Below, piece after piece: positions 1 through 7,269 of a stretch of 21,201 bases of DNA. Below the pieces are notes generated by a model. The model ran no database searches and was not told the origin of the DNA. It worked only from the letters and a program-made list of their open reading frames with translations. Source of the DNA: a virus; IMG/VR virus record IMGVR_UViG_3300021961_000754, positions 1-21,201 of that record; one strand, 5' to 3'. The number at the start of each line of letters is the position of its first letter. Positions within the stretch are counted from its first letter, which is position 1. The translations under genes were made by a program, and so were the position numbers.

Positions 1-1113
1 TACGTTGCAAATTACTCAGATTACATTTTTGTTGGTGCTGCTCATACTGGAGTTGGACTCAAGTTTACCTCTGGTGGAGCTGGTTGGGTTGTAGATTCGA
101 CTGGTGTCTGGGGAGGAAATGCACAGGGAGTTACCTTCAATGGTGCTGGTCCTCAAATCCATTCTCTCGCAAATGGTAATGACTACGGTTCAGTTGGAAG
201 ATTCAATGTAGGTCTCGGTGATATCATCAGTTCCTACACTGTCATTGAGAACCCTGCAGAGTATTCAATCAACTATCTGTTGAATGGTCCTTCTGGTGGA
301 TCCTCAATCTATGAGGCACAGGCAAAGGCTAACAAACTAATTCAGATCGCACAAACCCGTAAGGACTGCATTGCATGTATTTCTCCTTACAGATCTGGTG
401 TTGTTGGACTAACCAATAGTGACAATCAGACTGATAATATCATCAAGTTCTACGATAGTCTTGCTTCAAGCTCCTACGCAGTATTTGATTCTGGATATAA
501 GTATCAGTTCGATCGTTTCAACAATACCTTTAGATATGTTCCTCTAAATGGTGATATCGCTGGATTGATGGCAAGAACTTCCATCAACTCCTTCCCATGG
601 TTCTCACCTGCTGGATCCCAGAGAGGTGTTATCAACAATGCAATTAAACTTGCATACAACCCATCACAGGCTCAAAGAGACCTACTCTATCCTAAGAGAA
701 TTAACCCAGTTATCTTCTCTGCTGGTGCGGGAATGGTTCTATTCGGTGACAAGACTGCTCTCAAGGAATCTTCTGCGTTCGACAGAATCAACGTTCGTCG
801 TTTGTTCCTCACTATTGAGGCTACAATTGAGAGAGCTGCAAGAGCTCAACTCTTTGAGTTTAATGACGTTCTCACAAGAACCAACTTCCTGAACATTGTT
901 GAACCATATCTCCGCGATGTTAAGGCTAAGAGAGGTATCAGTGATTTCGTTGTTATCTGTGATGAGAGCAATAACACTCCAGATGTTATTGATGCAAACC
1001 AATTTAAGGCCGACATCTTTGTAAAACCTGCAAGATCAATCAACTTTATTGGTCTAACCTTCGTTGCTACCAGAACTGGCATCAGTTTTGATGAAGTCAT
1101 TGGTACTGCTTGA
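1..1113 (+). CDS. 18: Tail sheath protein gp18 (C-terminal part, 5' truncated)
   Basis: The reading frame is open from base 1 to the TGA at 1113, giving 370 visible residues, so the start lies upstream of the window. T4 gp18 polymerises as a contractile sheath around the tail tube and shortens to drive DNA injection. The visible C-terminal part has the typical sheath features: a glycine-rich segment, then conserved stretches with INSFPWFSPAG and RINVRRLFLTIE, and an end reading RTGISFDEVIG. The C-terminal region is the most conserved part of contractile sheath proteins. The gene order sheath, tube, portal, protease, scaffold, capsid downstream supports the call. An internal ATG at 280 is not the true start because sheath-like sequence continues upstream of it. 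Expected total length is more than 650 residues, from T4. Confidence 0.93.
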   Translation, partial: YVANYSDYIFVGAAHTGVGLKFTSGGAGWVVDSTGVWGGNAQGVTFNGAGPQIHSLANGNDYGSVGRFNVGLGDIISSYTVIENPAEYSINYLLNGPSGGSSIYEAQAKANKLIQIAQTRKDCIACISPYRSGVVGLTNSDNQTDNIIKFYDSLASSSYAVFDSGYKYQFDRFNNTFRYVPLNGDIAGLMARTSINSFPWFSPAGSQRGVINNAIKLAYNPSQAQRDLLYPKRINPVIFSAGAGMVLFGDKTALKESSAFDRINVRRLFLTIEATIERAARAQLFEFNDVLTRTNFLNIVEPYLRDVKAKRGISDFVVICDESNNTPDVIDANQFKADIFVKPARSINFIGLTFVATRTGISFDEVIGTA

Positions 1114-1126
1114 TCTCGATCTATTC

Positions 1127-1134
1127 AATAAATA
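1127..1134 (+). promoter_or_regulatory. T4-type late promoter for gene 19
   Basis: The octamer AATAAATA lies in the short gap between genes 18 and 19, about 23 nt before the gene 19 ATG at 1157. It differs from the T4 late consensus TATAAATA only at the first base. In T4 this element is read by the gp55-containing polymerase loaded by the gp45 clamp, and both of those genes are in this window. A GAGG ribosome-binding site follows at 1143-1146. Confidence 0.65.
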
Positions 1135-1156
1135 ATCACTAAGAGGGCAATTAAAA

Positions 1157-1849
1157 ATGGCTAGCAATTCATTCAATCCGCCAAAAATTGCGGACAGAAC
1201 CATTGAGGATTTCAAATCGAGACTAATCGGTGGTGCTGCAAGACCCAATCTATTTGAGGTTGAGCTTGCTTTCCCAAGCTACGTAACGGTTTCCAACGAG
1301 ACACTTCGCAACTCAAGATTTTTGGTAAAGGCTGCAAACCTACCTGCATCCAATATCAACGTCATTGACGTTCCTTTCAGAGGAAGAAATCTTAAGATTG
1401 CTGGTGACAGAACATTCGATGTCTGGACCGTAACTATCATCAACGATGTTTCATTCGATATTAGAAATGCTTTCGAGCAGTGGATGAACGGAATCAACAA
1501 ACATGATAATGCTACTGGTGTTATCAATCCAGTTCAGTATCAGAAGGATGCTATCGTTTATCAGTTGGGTAGAAACACCATTGATAGCACACAAGGATTC
1601 CCATCGAATCTAACCAGTGGTCTTCCAAATGCTTCTGACAACTTCCCAGTTCTTAAGAAGTATGTATTCCATGGCGTATTCCCAACCAACGTAAGTGCGA
1701 TTGAACTTTCTTATGATCAATCCGATACCATCGAAGAGTTCACTGTAGATCTCCAAGTTCAGTGGTGGGATGCTTACAACGGTAACAATGACAACATCTT
1801 TGGGTCTGAAGAAGAGCCAGTATCTACTCCAGATTCCCAGGGACTTTGA
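1157..1849 (+). CDS. 19: Tail tube protein gp19
   Basis: This 230-residue protein should form the inner tube of the contractile tail through which DNA passes. The position directly after the sheath gene and before the portal gene is the T4 order. Visible features include an N-terminal NLFEVELAFP strand, an ANLPASNINV segment near residues 60-69, a GD turn at 83-84 and the WMNG motif at 109-112. It is longer than T4 gp19 (about 163 residues) and ends in a polar acidic tail (residues about 213-230). The ATG at 1157 is preceded by GAGG at 1143-1146. The same pattern of conserved residues recurs in the 189-residue protein encoded after the capsid gene, suggesting a shared tube fold. Confidence 0.88.
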   Translation: MASNSFNPPKIADRTIEDFKSRLIGGAARPNLFEVELAFPSYVTVSNETLRNSRFLVKAANLPASNINVIDVPFRGRNLKIAGDRTFDVWTVTIINDVSFDIRNAFEQWMNGINKHDNATGVINPVQYQKDAIVYQLGRNTIDSTQGFPSNLTSGLPNASDNFPVLKKYVFHGVFPTNVSAIELSYDQSDTIEEFTVDLQVQWWDAYNGNNDNIFGSEEEPVSTPDSQGL

Positions 1850-1851
1850 TG

Positions 1852-1859
1852 AATAAATA
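1852..1859 (+). promoter_or_regulatory. T4-type late promoter for gene 20
   Basis: The octamer AATAAATA begins three bases after the gene 19 stop codon and lies 28 nt before the gene 20 ATG. It matches the T4 late consensus at seven of eight positions. The transcript would start at or just before the hairpin at 1859-1877, so the hairpin would sit at the 5' end of this mRNA. Confidence 0.62.
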
Positions 1860-1877
1860 ACTGGGTAGAGCCCAGTT
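1859..1877 (+). other. Hairpin in the gene 20 leader
   Basis: AACTGGG at 1859-1865 pairs perfectly with CCCAGTT at 1871-1877 around a five-base loop TAGAG. The run after it (TCTTTG) is too short and mixed for a convincing terminator. It lies between the late promoter octamer and the gene 20 start, and no clear Shine-Dalgarno sequence is seen between hairpin and ATG. It could stabilise the mRNA 5' end or control portal translation; both ideas are inference. Confidence 0.5.
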
Positions 1878-1887
1878 TCTTTGATAG

Positions 1888-3567
1888 ATGGCTAAATTAT
1901 TTGGTTTTAAGATTAAGGAAGACGACTCCCAATCAAAGGGGGTCGTCTCTCCAGTACCTAGGTCCGACGAGGATTCGTCGGATTATTATGTATCTAGTGG
2001 TTTTTATGGGCAGTATGTAGACATCGATGGTGTCTATAAATCAGAGTCAGATCTGATCAAAAGATATCGAGAAATGGCATTGCATCCAGAAGTAGATGCT
2101 GCTATTGAAGATATTATCAACGAAGCGATCGTATCAGATCAAAATGATTCGCCCGTTCAAATTGACCTATCAAATCTTCCAGCTTCTGAAAAACTGAAAG
2201 AATTGATCAGAGAAGAATTCAAGCACATTAAAGAACTTATGGACTTCGACAGGAAGTGCCATGAGATTCTTAGAAACTGGTACATTGACGGTAGGGTATT
2301 TTATCACAAGGTCATTGATATAAACAATCCTGCGGATGGAATCAAGGAAGTAAGATATATTGATCCACTTAAAATTAAGTATGTAAGAAAATTAAAAGAT
2401 GATAAATCCCTTAACGGAGCTATCAGTAGAGTAACAAATAGAAATACAGATACTCAAATACTGGCCAACCCAGAGATCGAAGAATACTATTTGTATGATC
2501 CTGGTGCAACACAGGCCAAAAATAATCTAGGTGCAATTGGTGGACAATCGTTCCACCAAACAGCGATGCAGAAAATCAAAATCGCACCCGATTCTATTAC
2601 TTTCTGCCATTCTGGATTGGTAGATAGAAACAAACAGACTATTCTCTCTTATCTACACAAATCAATTAAGGCACTCAATCAGCTTCGTATGATTGAGGAC
2701 TCACTTGTTATCTACAGATTGTCCCGTGCTCCTGAGCGTAGAATCTTCTACATCGATGTAGGTAATCTTCCAAAGATTAAAGCGGAACAATACCTCCGTG
2801 AAGTTATGAACCGTTATAGAAATAAACTGGTTTATAACGCAGCAACTGGTGAGGTTCGTGACGATAAGAAGTACATGTCAATGCTGGAAGATTTCTGGCT
2901 TCCTCGTCGTGAAGGTGGTAGAGGAACTGAAATCACCACTCTTCCTGGAGGACAAAACCTAGGAGAACTATCCGACATTGAATATTTCCAAAAGAAACTT
3001 TACAGATCTCTTGGAGTTCCCGAGTCTCGTATTGCTGGTTCTGGTGAAGGATTCAATCTTGGTAGATCCTCAGAAATTCTGAGAGATGAAATTAAGTTTA
3101 CCAAGTTTGTCGGAAGAATGAGAAAGAGATTCTCAAATATCTTCAGTGATATGTTGAGAACTCAACTAATTCTCAAAAATATTGTAACTCCTGAGGACTG
3201 GGCAATTCTGTCCGATCACATTCAATATGATTATATCTATGACAATCACTTCGCTGAATTAAAAGAAACAGAACTAATCAATGAAAGACTTGGTGTAGTT
3301 GCTGCTGTAGATCCATATGTCGGTAAATATTTCTCTCTCGAATATGTGAGAAGAAATATCCTTAAGCAAAAGGATGAAGAGATTCTTGAAATTGATAAAC
3401 AGATCAAGAAAGAGATCAAGGACGGAAAAATCGTTGATCCAATGGAGATGCAAGCACTTGAAATGGGCAGTGCTCTTGGAATGGATATGGGACAACCAGT
3501 TACTGAACCTGGTATTGATGGATCCGCAACACAGGCTCCAGAAATGCCCAAAGGTGGTGAGATATAA
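1888..3567 (+). CDS. 20: Portal vertex protein gp20
   Basis: This 559-residue protein is the T4-type portal, a dodecameric ring at one capsid vertex that nucleates head assembly, docks the terminase and conducts DNA. T4 gp20 is about 524 residues. Recognisable stretches include SGFYGQYVDIDG near the N-terminus, the block RVFYHKVID, the sequence IYRLSRAPERRIFYIDVGNLPK and the region GGRGTEITTLPGGQNLGE, all typical of the gene used as a cyanophage diversity marker. The C-terminal part is rich in charged helices and ends with a Met/Gly/Pro-rich tail. The stop codon lies inside the next late promoter (TATAAATA). The ATG at 1888 lacks an obvious Shine-Dalgarno sequence but matches the expected N-terminus. 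Confidence 0.95.
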   Translation: MAKLFGFKIKEDDSQSKGVVSPVPRSDEDSSDYYVSSGFYGQYVDIDGVYKSESDLIKRYREMALHPEVDAAIEDIINEAIVSDQNDSPVQIDLSNLPASEKLKELIREEFKHIKELMDFDRKCHEILRNWYIDGRVFYHKVIDINNPADGIKEVRYIDPLKIKYVRKLKDDKSLNGAISRVTNRNTDTQILANPEIEEYYLYDPGATQAKNNLGAIGGQSFHQTAMQKIKIAPDSITFCHSGLVDRNKQTILSYLHKSIKALNQLRMIEDSLVIYRLSRAPERRIFYIDVGNLPKIKAEQYLREVMNRYRNKLVYNAATGEVRDDKKYMSMLEDFWLPRREGGRGTEITTLPGGQNLGELSDIEYFQKKLYRSLGVPESRIAGSGEGFNLGRSSEILRDEIKFTKFVGRMRKRFSNIFSDMLRTQLILKNIVTPEDWAILSDHIQYDYIYDNHFAELKETELINERLGVVAAVDPYVGKYFSLEYVRRNILKQKDEEILEIDKQIKKEIKDGKIVDPMEMQALEMGSALGMDMGQPVTEPGIDGSATQAPEMPKGGEI

Positions 3568-3570
3568 ATA
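3563..3570 (+). promoter_or_regulatory. T4-type late promoter (perfect TATAAATA) before gene 67
   Basis: An exact TATAAATA overlaps the gene 20 stop codon and lies 26 nt before the next ATG at 3597. It is the only perfect match to the T4 late consensus among the promoter candidates in this window. It should drive the core protein and prohead protease genes late in infection. Confidence 0.72.
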
Positions 3571-3596
3571 ATTACTGACATACTATTAAACTGGTT

Positions 3597-3872
3597 ATGG
3601 ATGATTTAATTGATATGATCGCCCAGAATGATTCCCCAACGGATATTCATTCTAAGATTAAAGATATTCTTTATTCTAAAGCAGCAGATAACATTGAAGT
3701 AATTCGACCTGCTGTAACTGCATCAATGTTTGGTGGTCCAAATCCTTGGTTAGAAGATGAAGTTCCAGAGACATCTGCTGAACTAGAATCTGATGAAGAG
3801 GAAGAAGAAGTAGAGAATGAAGAAGGTGAGGATCAGGAAGATCCAGAATATGATGAGGACGAAGAAAACTAA
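3597..3872 (+). CDS. 67: Prohead core protein gp67-like, small acidic
   Basis: This 91-residue protein starts MDDLIDMIAQND, which resembles the start of T4 gp67 (MEGLIEAIKSND as remembered), and ends in a run of Glu/Asp from about residue 63 on. T4 gp67 is an 80-residue acidic internal scaffold protein between the portal and protease genes; it is processed during head maturation. The same gene position, similar length and acidic tail support the call. There is no T4-like gene 68 next to it. The assignment rests on position and composition more than on strong sequence identity, so it could also be a lineage-specific core protein with the same role. Confidence 0.72.
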   Translation: MDDLIDMIAQNDSPTDIHSKIKDILYSKAADNIEVIRPAVTASMFGGPNPWLEDEVPETSAELESDEEEEEVENEEGEDQEDPEYDEDEEN

Positions 3873-3884
3873 GCTTTACTGAAA

Positions 3885-4619
3885 ATGAAACTCATTACAG
3901 AAGAAATCGAATCAGCGAAAATTCTTGTCGAAGAAAAAGACGGCAAGAAGTCGATGTTTATTGAGGGTATTTTCCTTCAAGGCAATCTAAAGAATCGCAA
4001 TAATAGATTCTATCCTGTTGAAACTCTGGAAAGAGAAGTAACCAGATATTGCGAATCATTTGTCACTAAGGGACGTGCTCTTGGTGAGCTTGGACATCCT
4101 GATGGTCCTACTGTAAACCTAGATAGAGTTTCCCATAAGATTGTAGATCTCCACAGAGAGGGAAACAATTTTATTGGTAAGGCAAAACTTCTTGATACAC
4201 CAATGGGTGTTATCGCAAAGTCTCTCCTTGACGAAGGTGTAACTCTTGGTGTTTCCTCAAGAGGTATGGGTAGTCTTCGTGATACAAACGAAGGATATAA
4301 AGTAGTAGGCGAAGATTTCATGCTTGCAACCGCAGCAGATATCGTTGCTGATCCTTCTGCTCCCGATGCTTTCGTCAATGGAATCATGGAAGGAGTTGAA
4401 TGGGTTTGGGAATCTGGTATTCTCAAAGCACATAAACCATCCATGGTAGAAGAAAATATCCAAGCAGTATTGGAGATTGAAAAATCGGTTGAAGAAGTCC
4501 AGTTACAGCTGGAAGAAAAGATCGAAAAAACTAAGGAAACAATAAATAAATTTGTTGATCAAAAGATTCTAGACGAGAAGAAGTTGGAGATCTTCCAAAA
4601 CTTCTTATCAAATCTCTAA
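3885..4619 (+). CDS. 21: Prohead core protein protease gp21
   Basis: This 244-residue protein is the T4-type prohead serine protease (peptidase family U9/S78-like fold) that cleaves scaffold, core and capsid proteins after head assembly. The candidate catalytic residues are visible: His71 in GELGHPDGP, Ser124 or Ser125 in LGVSSRGMGS and Asp156 in VADPSAPDA. T4 gp21 is about 212 residues; the extra length is a charged, coiled-coil-like C-terminal extension from about residue 180 with many Glu and Lys. It starts 12 bases after the core protein gene with no promoter between them, so the two genes are probably cotranscribed. Substrate consensus in T4 is (L/I)xE, and such a site exists in the capsid protein encoded downstream. 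Confidence 0.93.
   Translation: MKLITEEIESAKILVEEKDGKKSMFIEGIFLQGNLKNRNNRFYPVETLEREVTRYCESFVTKGRALGELGHPDGPTVNLDRVSHKIVDLHREGNNFIGKAKLLDTPMGVIAKSLLDEGVTLGVSSRGMGSLRDTNEGYKVVGEDFMLATAADIVADPSAPDAFVNGIMEGVEWVWESGILKAHKPSMVEENIQAVLEIEKSVEEVQLQLEEKIEKTKETINKFVDQKILDEKKLEIFQNFLSNL
4541..4548 (+). promoter_or_regulatory. Possible extra late promoter inside the gene 21 end
   Basis: AATAAATA occurs within the last part of gene 21, about 125 nt before the gene 22 start. It could add to transcription of genes 22 and 23. Because it is inside a coding region and A/T-rich codons (ATA AAT AAA) can create it by chance, it is only a weak candidate. Confidence 0.25.
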
Positions 4620-4622
4620 ATT

Positions 4623-4634
4623 AATAAATAAATA
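4623..4634 (+). promoter_or_regulatory. Overlapping twin late promoter octamers before gene 22
   Basis: The sequence AATAAATAAATA contains two overlapping copies of AATAAATA (4623-4630 and 4627-4634), 40-50 nt before the gene 22 ATG. This is the only late promoter candidate seen near the scaffold and capsid genes, since no octamer is seen in the gene 22-23 gap. The doubling could offer two start sites or simply be a slipped repeat. Confidence 0.6.
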
Positions 4635-4673
4635 CAGATTACGATATCTACAACGATTAGACGGAGAGTTCAA

Positions 4674-5759
4674 ATGTCTCGTGGAGATTTACAAGAAATG
4701 GAAGTAGGCACAAAGCAATCCAAAACCGCTGTAACTAGGGGTGCAAAGGCGGCAGATTCAATGCCAACTGCTCCTAAGTATGTTGATCAACTTGGTGCTG
4801 TTGAAGATCTCGGTGGTCCTACCCCCGAGAACTCGAAGCCCGATGATGAGTCCAACAAACTTGCTACTCCTACCAAGACCATTAAACAGGTTAAGGATGT
4901 AGTTAACAAGGGTGCTGGTTCAGCGGATCCTATGCCAACTGCTAAGAAGGGTGCTATGTCTTACGAAGAAACTGAAGGCGAAACCGAAGAGGTTATCGCT
5001 GAGGAAGAGATTGAGTCAATCGTTGATGTCAACGCTGCTATTGAAGAGGATGTAAATGCTCTTCTAAACGGCGAAGAGGGTCTCTCCGAAGAGTTCAGAG
5101 AAAAGGCTAAACTAATCTTTGAAGCGGCGATGAACACCAAGATCGCTGATATCGAATCACAAATCCAAGAAGCTTATGCACAAAAGCTTTCGGAAGAAGT
5201 CGATGAAATTAAAGTCGAACTAACCGAAAGACTCGATGCATATCTTGAGTATGTCGCAGAGGAATGGTTAGAGGAGAATGCACTTCAAATTGAGAAGGGC
5301 ATTAAGACCGAAATGACCGAATCCTTCCTCGAAGGCATGAAGAGTCTTTTTGAAAATCATTATGTATCAATCCCTGAAGATAGATATGATGTTCTTGAGA
5401 GCATGGTAGATAAACTTGATGAGATGGAGACAAAACTCAACGAGCAAATTGAGCGTAACATTGTACTCAACAGAAGACTGTCTGAGTCAACCGCTCAAAC
5501 CATCCTTAATAATGTTGCAGAAGGTCTTGCAATGTCCCAAAAGGACAAACTTGCAACCTTGGCAGAAGGTGTTGAGTTTGAAAGTGAGGAAAGCTATCGT
5601 GAAAAACTAACCACACTGAAGGAGTCATACTTCGGCGGTAAGGTAAGTTCTTCATCGGAACAGGTACAAGAGTTAAGAGAAGAAGCTAACCACGTAGAAG
5701 AACCTACTGGATCAATGGCTGCTTATCTAAGAGCTCTATCATCTGTTAAGAAGCAGTGA
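4674..5759 (+). CDS. 22: Prohead scaffold protein gp22
   Basis: This 361-residue protein is very acidic and predicted to be mainly helical from about residue 95, as expected for the T4-type internal scaffold that shapes the prohead and is then degraded by gp21. T4 gp22 is about 269 residues; the extra length is an N-terminal region (residues 1-95) holding two copies of a 22-residue motif ending in ADxMPTAxK. The gene lies between protease and capsid genes, the T4 position. A GGAGAG sequence lies upstream of the ATG at 4674. Many Glu-containing (L/I)xE tripeptides provide possible gp21 cleavage sites. Confidence 0.88.
   Translation: MSRGDLQEMEVGTKQSKTAVTRGAKAADSMPTAPKYVDQLGAVEDLGGPTPENSKPDDESNKLATPTKTIKQVKDVVNKGAGSADPMPTAKKGAMSYEETEGETEEVIAEEEIESIVDVNAAIEEDVNALLNGEEGLSEEFREKAKLIFEAAMNTKIADIESQIQEAYAQKLSEEVDEIKVELTERLDAYLEYVAEEWLEENALQIEKGIKTEMTESFLEGMKSLFENHYVSIPEDRYDVLESMVDKLDEMETKLNEQIERNIVLNRRLSESTAQTILNNVAEGLAMSQKDKLATLAEGVEFESEESYREKLTTLKESYFGGKVSSSSEQVQELREEANHVEEPTGSMAAYLRALSSVKKQ
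4713..4778 (+). repeat. Internal repeat, copy 1, in gene 22
   Basis: These bases encode residues 14-35 of the scaffold protein, a motif beginning KQSK and ending ADSMPTAPK. It matches copy 2 (4884-4949) at 13 of 22 residues with no gaps. The bases around MPTA are also similar in both copies, which suggests a partial tandem duplication within the gene. Confidence 0.6.
4884..4949 (+). repeat. Internal repeat, copy 2, in gene 22
   Basis: These bases encode residues 71-92 of the scaffold protein, a motif beginning KQVK and ending ADPMPTAKK. It is the second copy of the motif at residues 14-35, offset by 57 residues. Confidence 0.6.
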
Positions 5760-5793
5760 TTTTTTAACAATTCAACACTAAGGTAAACCTAAA

Positions 5794-7191
5794 ATGCAAC
5801 AACAAATCAACTACAATCAGCTCGCTGAAAAGTGGGCTCCCCTTCTAGACTACGAAGGTCTAGATAGAATCAAAGATTCACACAGAAGAAATGTAACCGC
5901 AGTTCTTCTTGAGAACCAAGAGCAAATGCTACGTGAGGAGCAATCCTTCCTTGGCGAAGCATCACCAACAATGTCCGCTGGTACTGGCGGTTTCTCAGGT
6001 TCTTCTGCTGATGCAGGTCCCGTAGCTGGTTTCGATCCCGTTCTGATTTCACTAATCAGACGTGCAATGCCTAACCTGGTTGCTTATGACCTCGCTGGTG
6101 TTCAGCCAATGACTGGTCCTACTGGACTCATCTTCGCAATGCGTTCACGTTACGCTAACCAGTCTGGTACTGAAGCTCTATTCGATGAGCCCGATACCGC
6201 ATGGTCTGGTCAGAACAGTGGTCGTACCCTCACTGGTGGTTTCACCGACGCTGCTGCTGGTTTTGGTACTACTTCACAGTCTGGTTCCAACCCATCAATC
6301 CTTAACCCAGTTGGTTCTGCTACCACTTCTGCTTATGACGTAGGTCAGGGCATGAATACTGGTGATGCAGAAGCTCTCGGAGATGGTTCTGGTAACCACT
6401 TCAACGAGATGGCATTCTCGATCGAGAAAGTCACCGTTACTGCAAAGTCACGCGCCCTCAAGGCTGAGTACTCCCTAGAACTCGCACAAGACCTCAAGGC
6501 AATCCACGGTCTTAACGCTGAGGCTGAGTTGGCAAACATTCTGTCAACTGAGATCCTCGCTGAGATCAACCGTGAGGTTATCAGAACGATCTACAAGATC
6601 GCTGAGCAAGGTGCAACCCTCAACACTGCTACTCCTGGTGAGTTCGACCTCGACGTTGACTCCAACGGTCGTTGGTCGGTTGAGAAGTTCAAGGGTCTTC
6701 TATTCCAGATCGAAAGAGACGCTAACCAGATTGCACAAAGAACTCGTAGAGGGAAGGGCAACGTTGTCCTCTGCTCTGCTGACGTTGCTTCTGCTCTCAC
6801 CATGGCAGGCATCCTAGACTACACCCCTGCACTCAACGCTAACCTCAACGTTGATGACACTGGCAACACCTTTGCTGGTACTCTTGCTGGTAAGTACAAA
6901 GTTTACATCGATCCATTCGCTGCAAACAACGACGCTAACCAGTACTACGTTGTTGGTTATAAGGGAACCAATCCTTATGACGCTGGTGTGTTCTACTGCC
7001 CATACGTTCCTCTCCAGATGGTTCGTGCCGTTGGTCCTGACACCTTCCAGCCTAAGATTGGCTTCAAGACTCGTTACGGAATCGTTGCTAACCCATTCGC
7101 TGAGGGTAACGTTTCTAACCAGGGTCTTGGTAGACTCCTCGCTAACGCAAACCGTTACTACAGAAGAGTCAAGGTCACCAACCTCATGTGA
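5794..7191 (+). CDS. 23: Major capsid protein gp23
   Basis: This 465-residue protein is the T4-type major capsid protein (HK97 fold), which forms the hexamers of the head. T4 gp23 is about 521 residues; cyanophage versions are shorter. The N-terminal propeptide is visible: residues 52-55 read FLGE followed by ASP, matching the gp21 cleavage rule (L/I)xE, so the mature protein probably starts at Ala55. Conserved stretches include LISLIRRAMPNLVAYDLAGV, QPMTGPTGLIFAMRSRY and the C-terminal RYGIVANPFAEG and GLGRLLANANRYYRR. Codon use is rich in CGT for Arg and CTC/GTT, unlike neighbouring genes, as expected for very high expression. A ribosome-binding site AAGG lies at 5780-5783. A strong terminator follows. 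Confidence 0.97.
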   Translation: MQQQINYNQLAEKWAPLLDYEGLDRIKDSHRRNVTAVLLENQEQMLREEQSFLGEASPTMSAGTGGFSGSSADAGPVAGFDPVLISLIRRAMPNLVAYDLAGVQPMTGPTGLIFAMRSRYANQSGTEALFDEPDTAWSGQNSGRTLTGGFTDAAAGFGTTSQSGSNPSILNPVGSATTSAYDVGQGMNTGDAEALGDGSGNHFNEMAFSIEKVTVTAKSRALKAEYSLELAQDLKAIHGLNAEAELANILSTEILAEINREVIRTIYKIAEQGATLNTATPGEFDLDVDSNGRWSVEKFKGLLFQIERDANQIAQRTRRGKGNVVLCSADVASALTMAGILDYTPALNANLNVDDTGNTFAGTLAGKYKVYIDPFAANNDANQYYVVGYKGTNPYDAGVFYCPYVPLQMVRAVGPDTFQPKIGFKTRYGIVANPFAEGNVSNQGLGRLLANANRYYRRVKVTNLM

Positions 7192-7210
7192 TTCATTCAC
7201 ATATTTTCCA

Positions 7211-7235
7211 GAGGGTCTTCGGACCCTCTTTTTTT
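7211..7235 (+). terminator. Rho-independent terminator after the capsid gene
   Basis: GAGGGTC (7211-7217) pairs with GACCCTC (7222-7228) around a stable TTCG tetraloop, followed by seven T residues (7229-7235). It would end the late virion transcript directly after gene 23. The core of the stem is the same as in the terminator after gene 46. Confidence 0.93.
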
Positions 7236-7237
7236 AT

Positions 7238-7245
7238 GCTAAATA
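7238..7245 (+). promoter_or_regulatory. Weak late-type promoter candidate after the terminator
   Basis: GCTAAATA matches the T4 late octamer at the last six positions and lies just after the terminator and 25 nt before the ATG at 7270. An AT-rich TATAAT also occurs at 7250-7255 but would leave a leader of only a few bases. Either could serve the downstream tail gene; neither is certain. Confidence 0.3.
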
Positions 7246-7269
7246 TTAATATAATGATCCTCATGAAAA

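Noticed and set aside
6814-7200. 128-residue - strand frame opposite the capsid gene
   Set aside because: It is a mirror of strongly codon-biased capsid sequence; no promoter or ribosome-binding site supports it.
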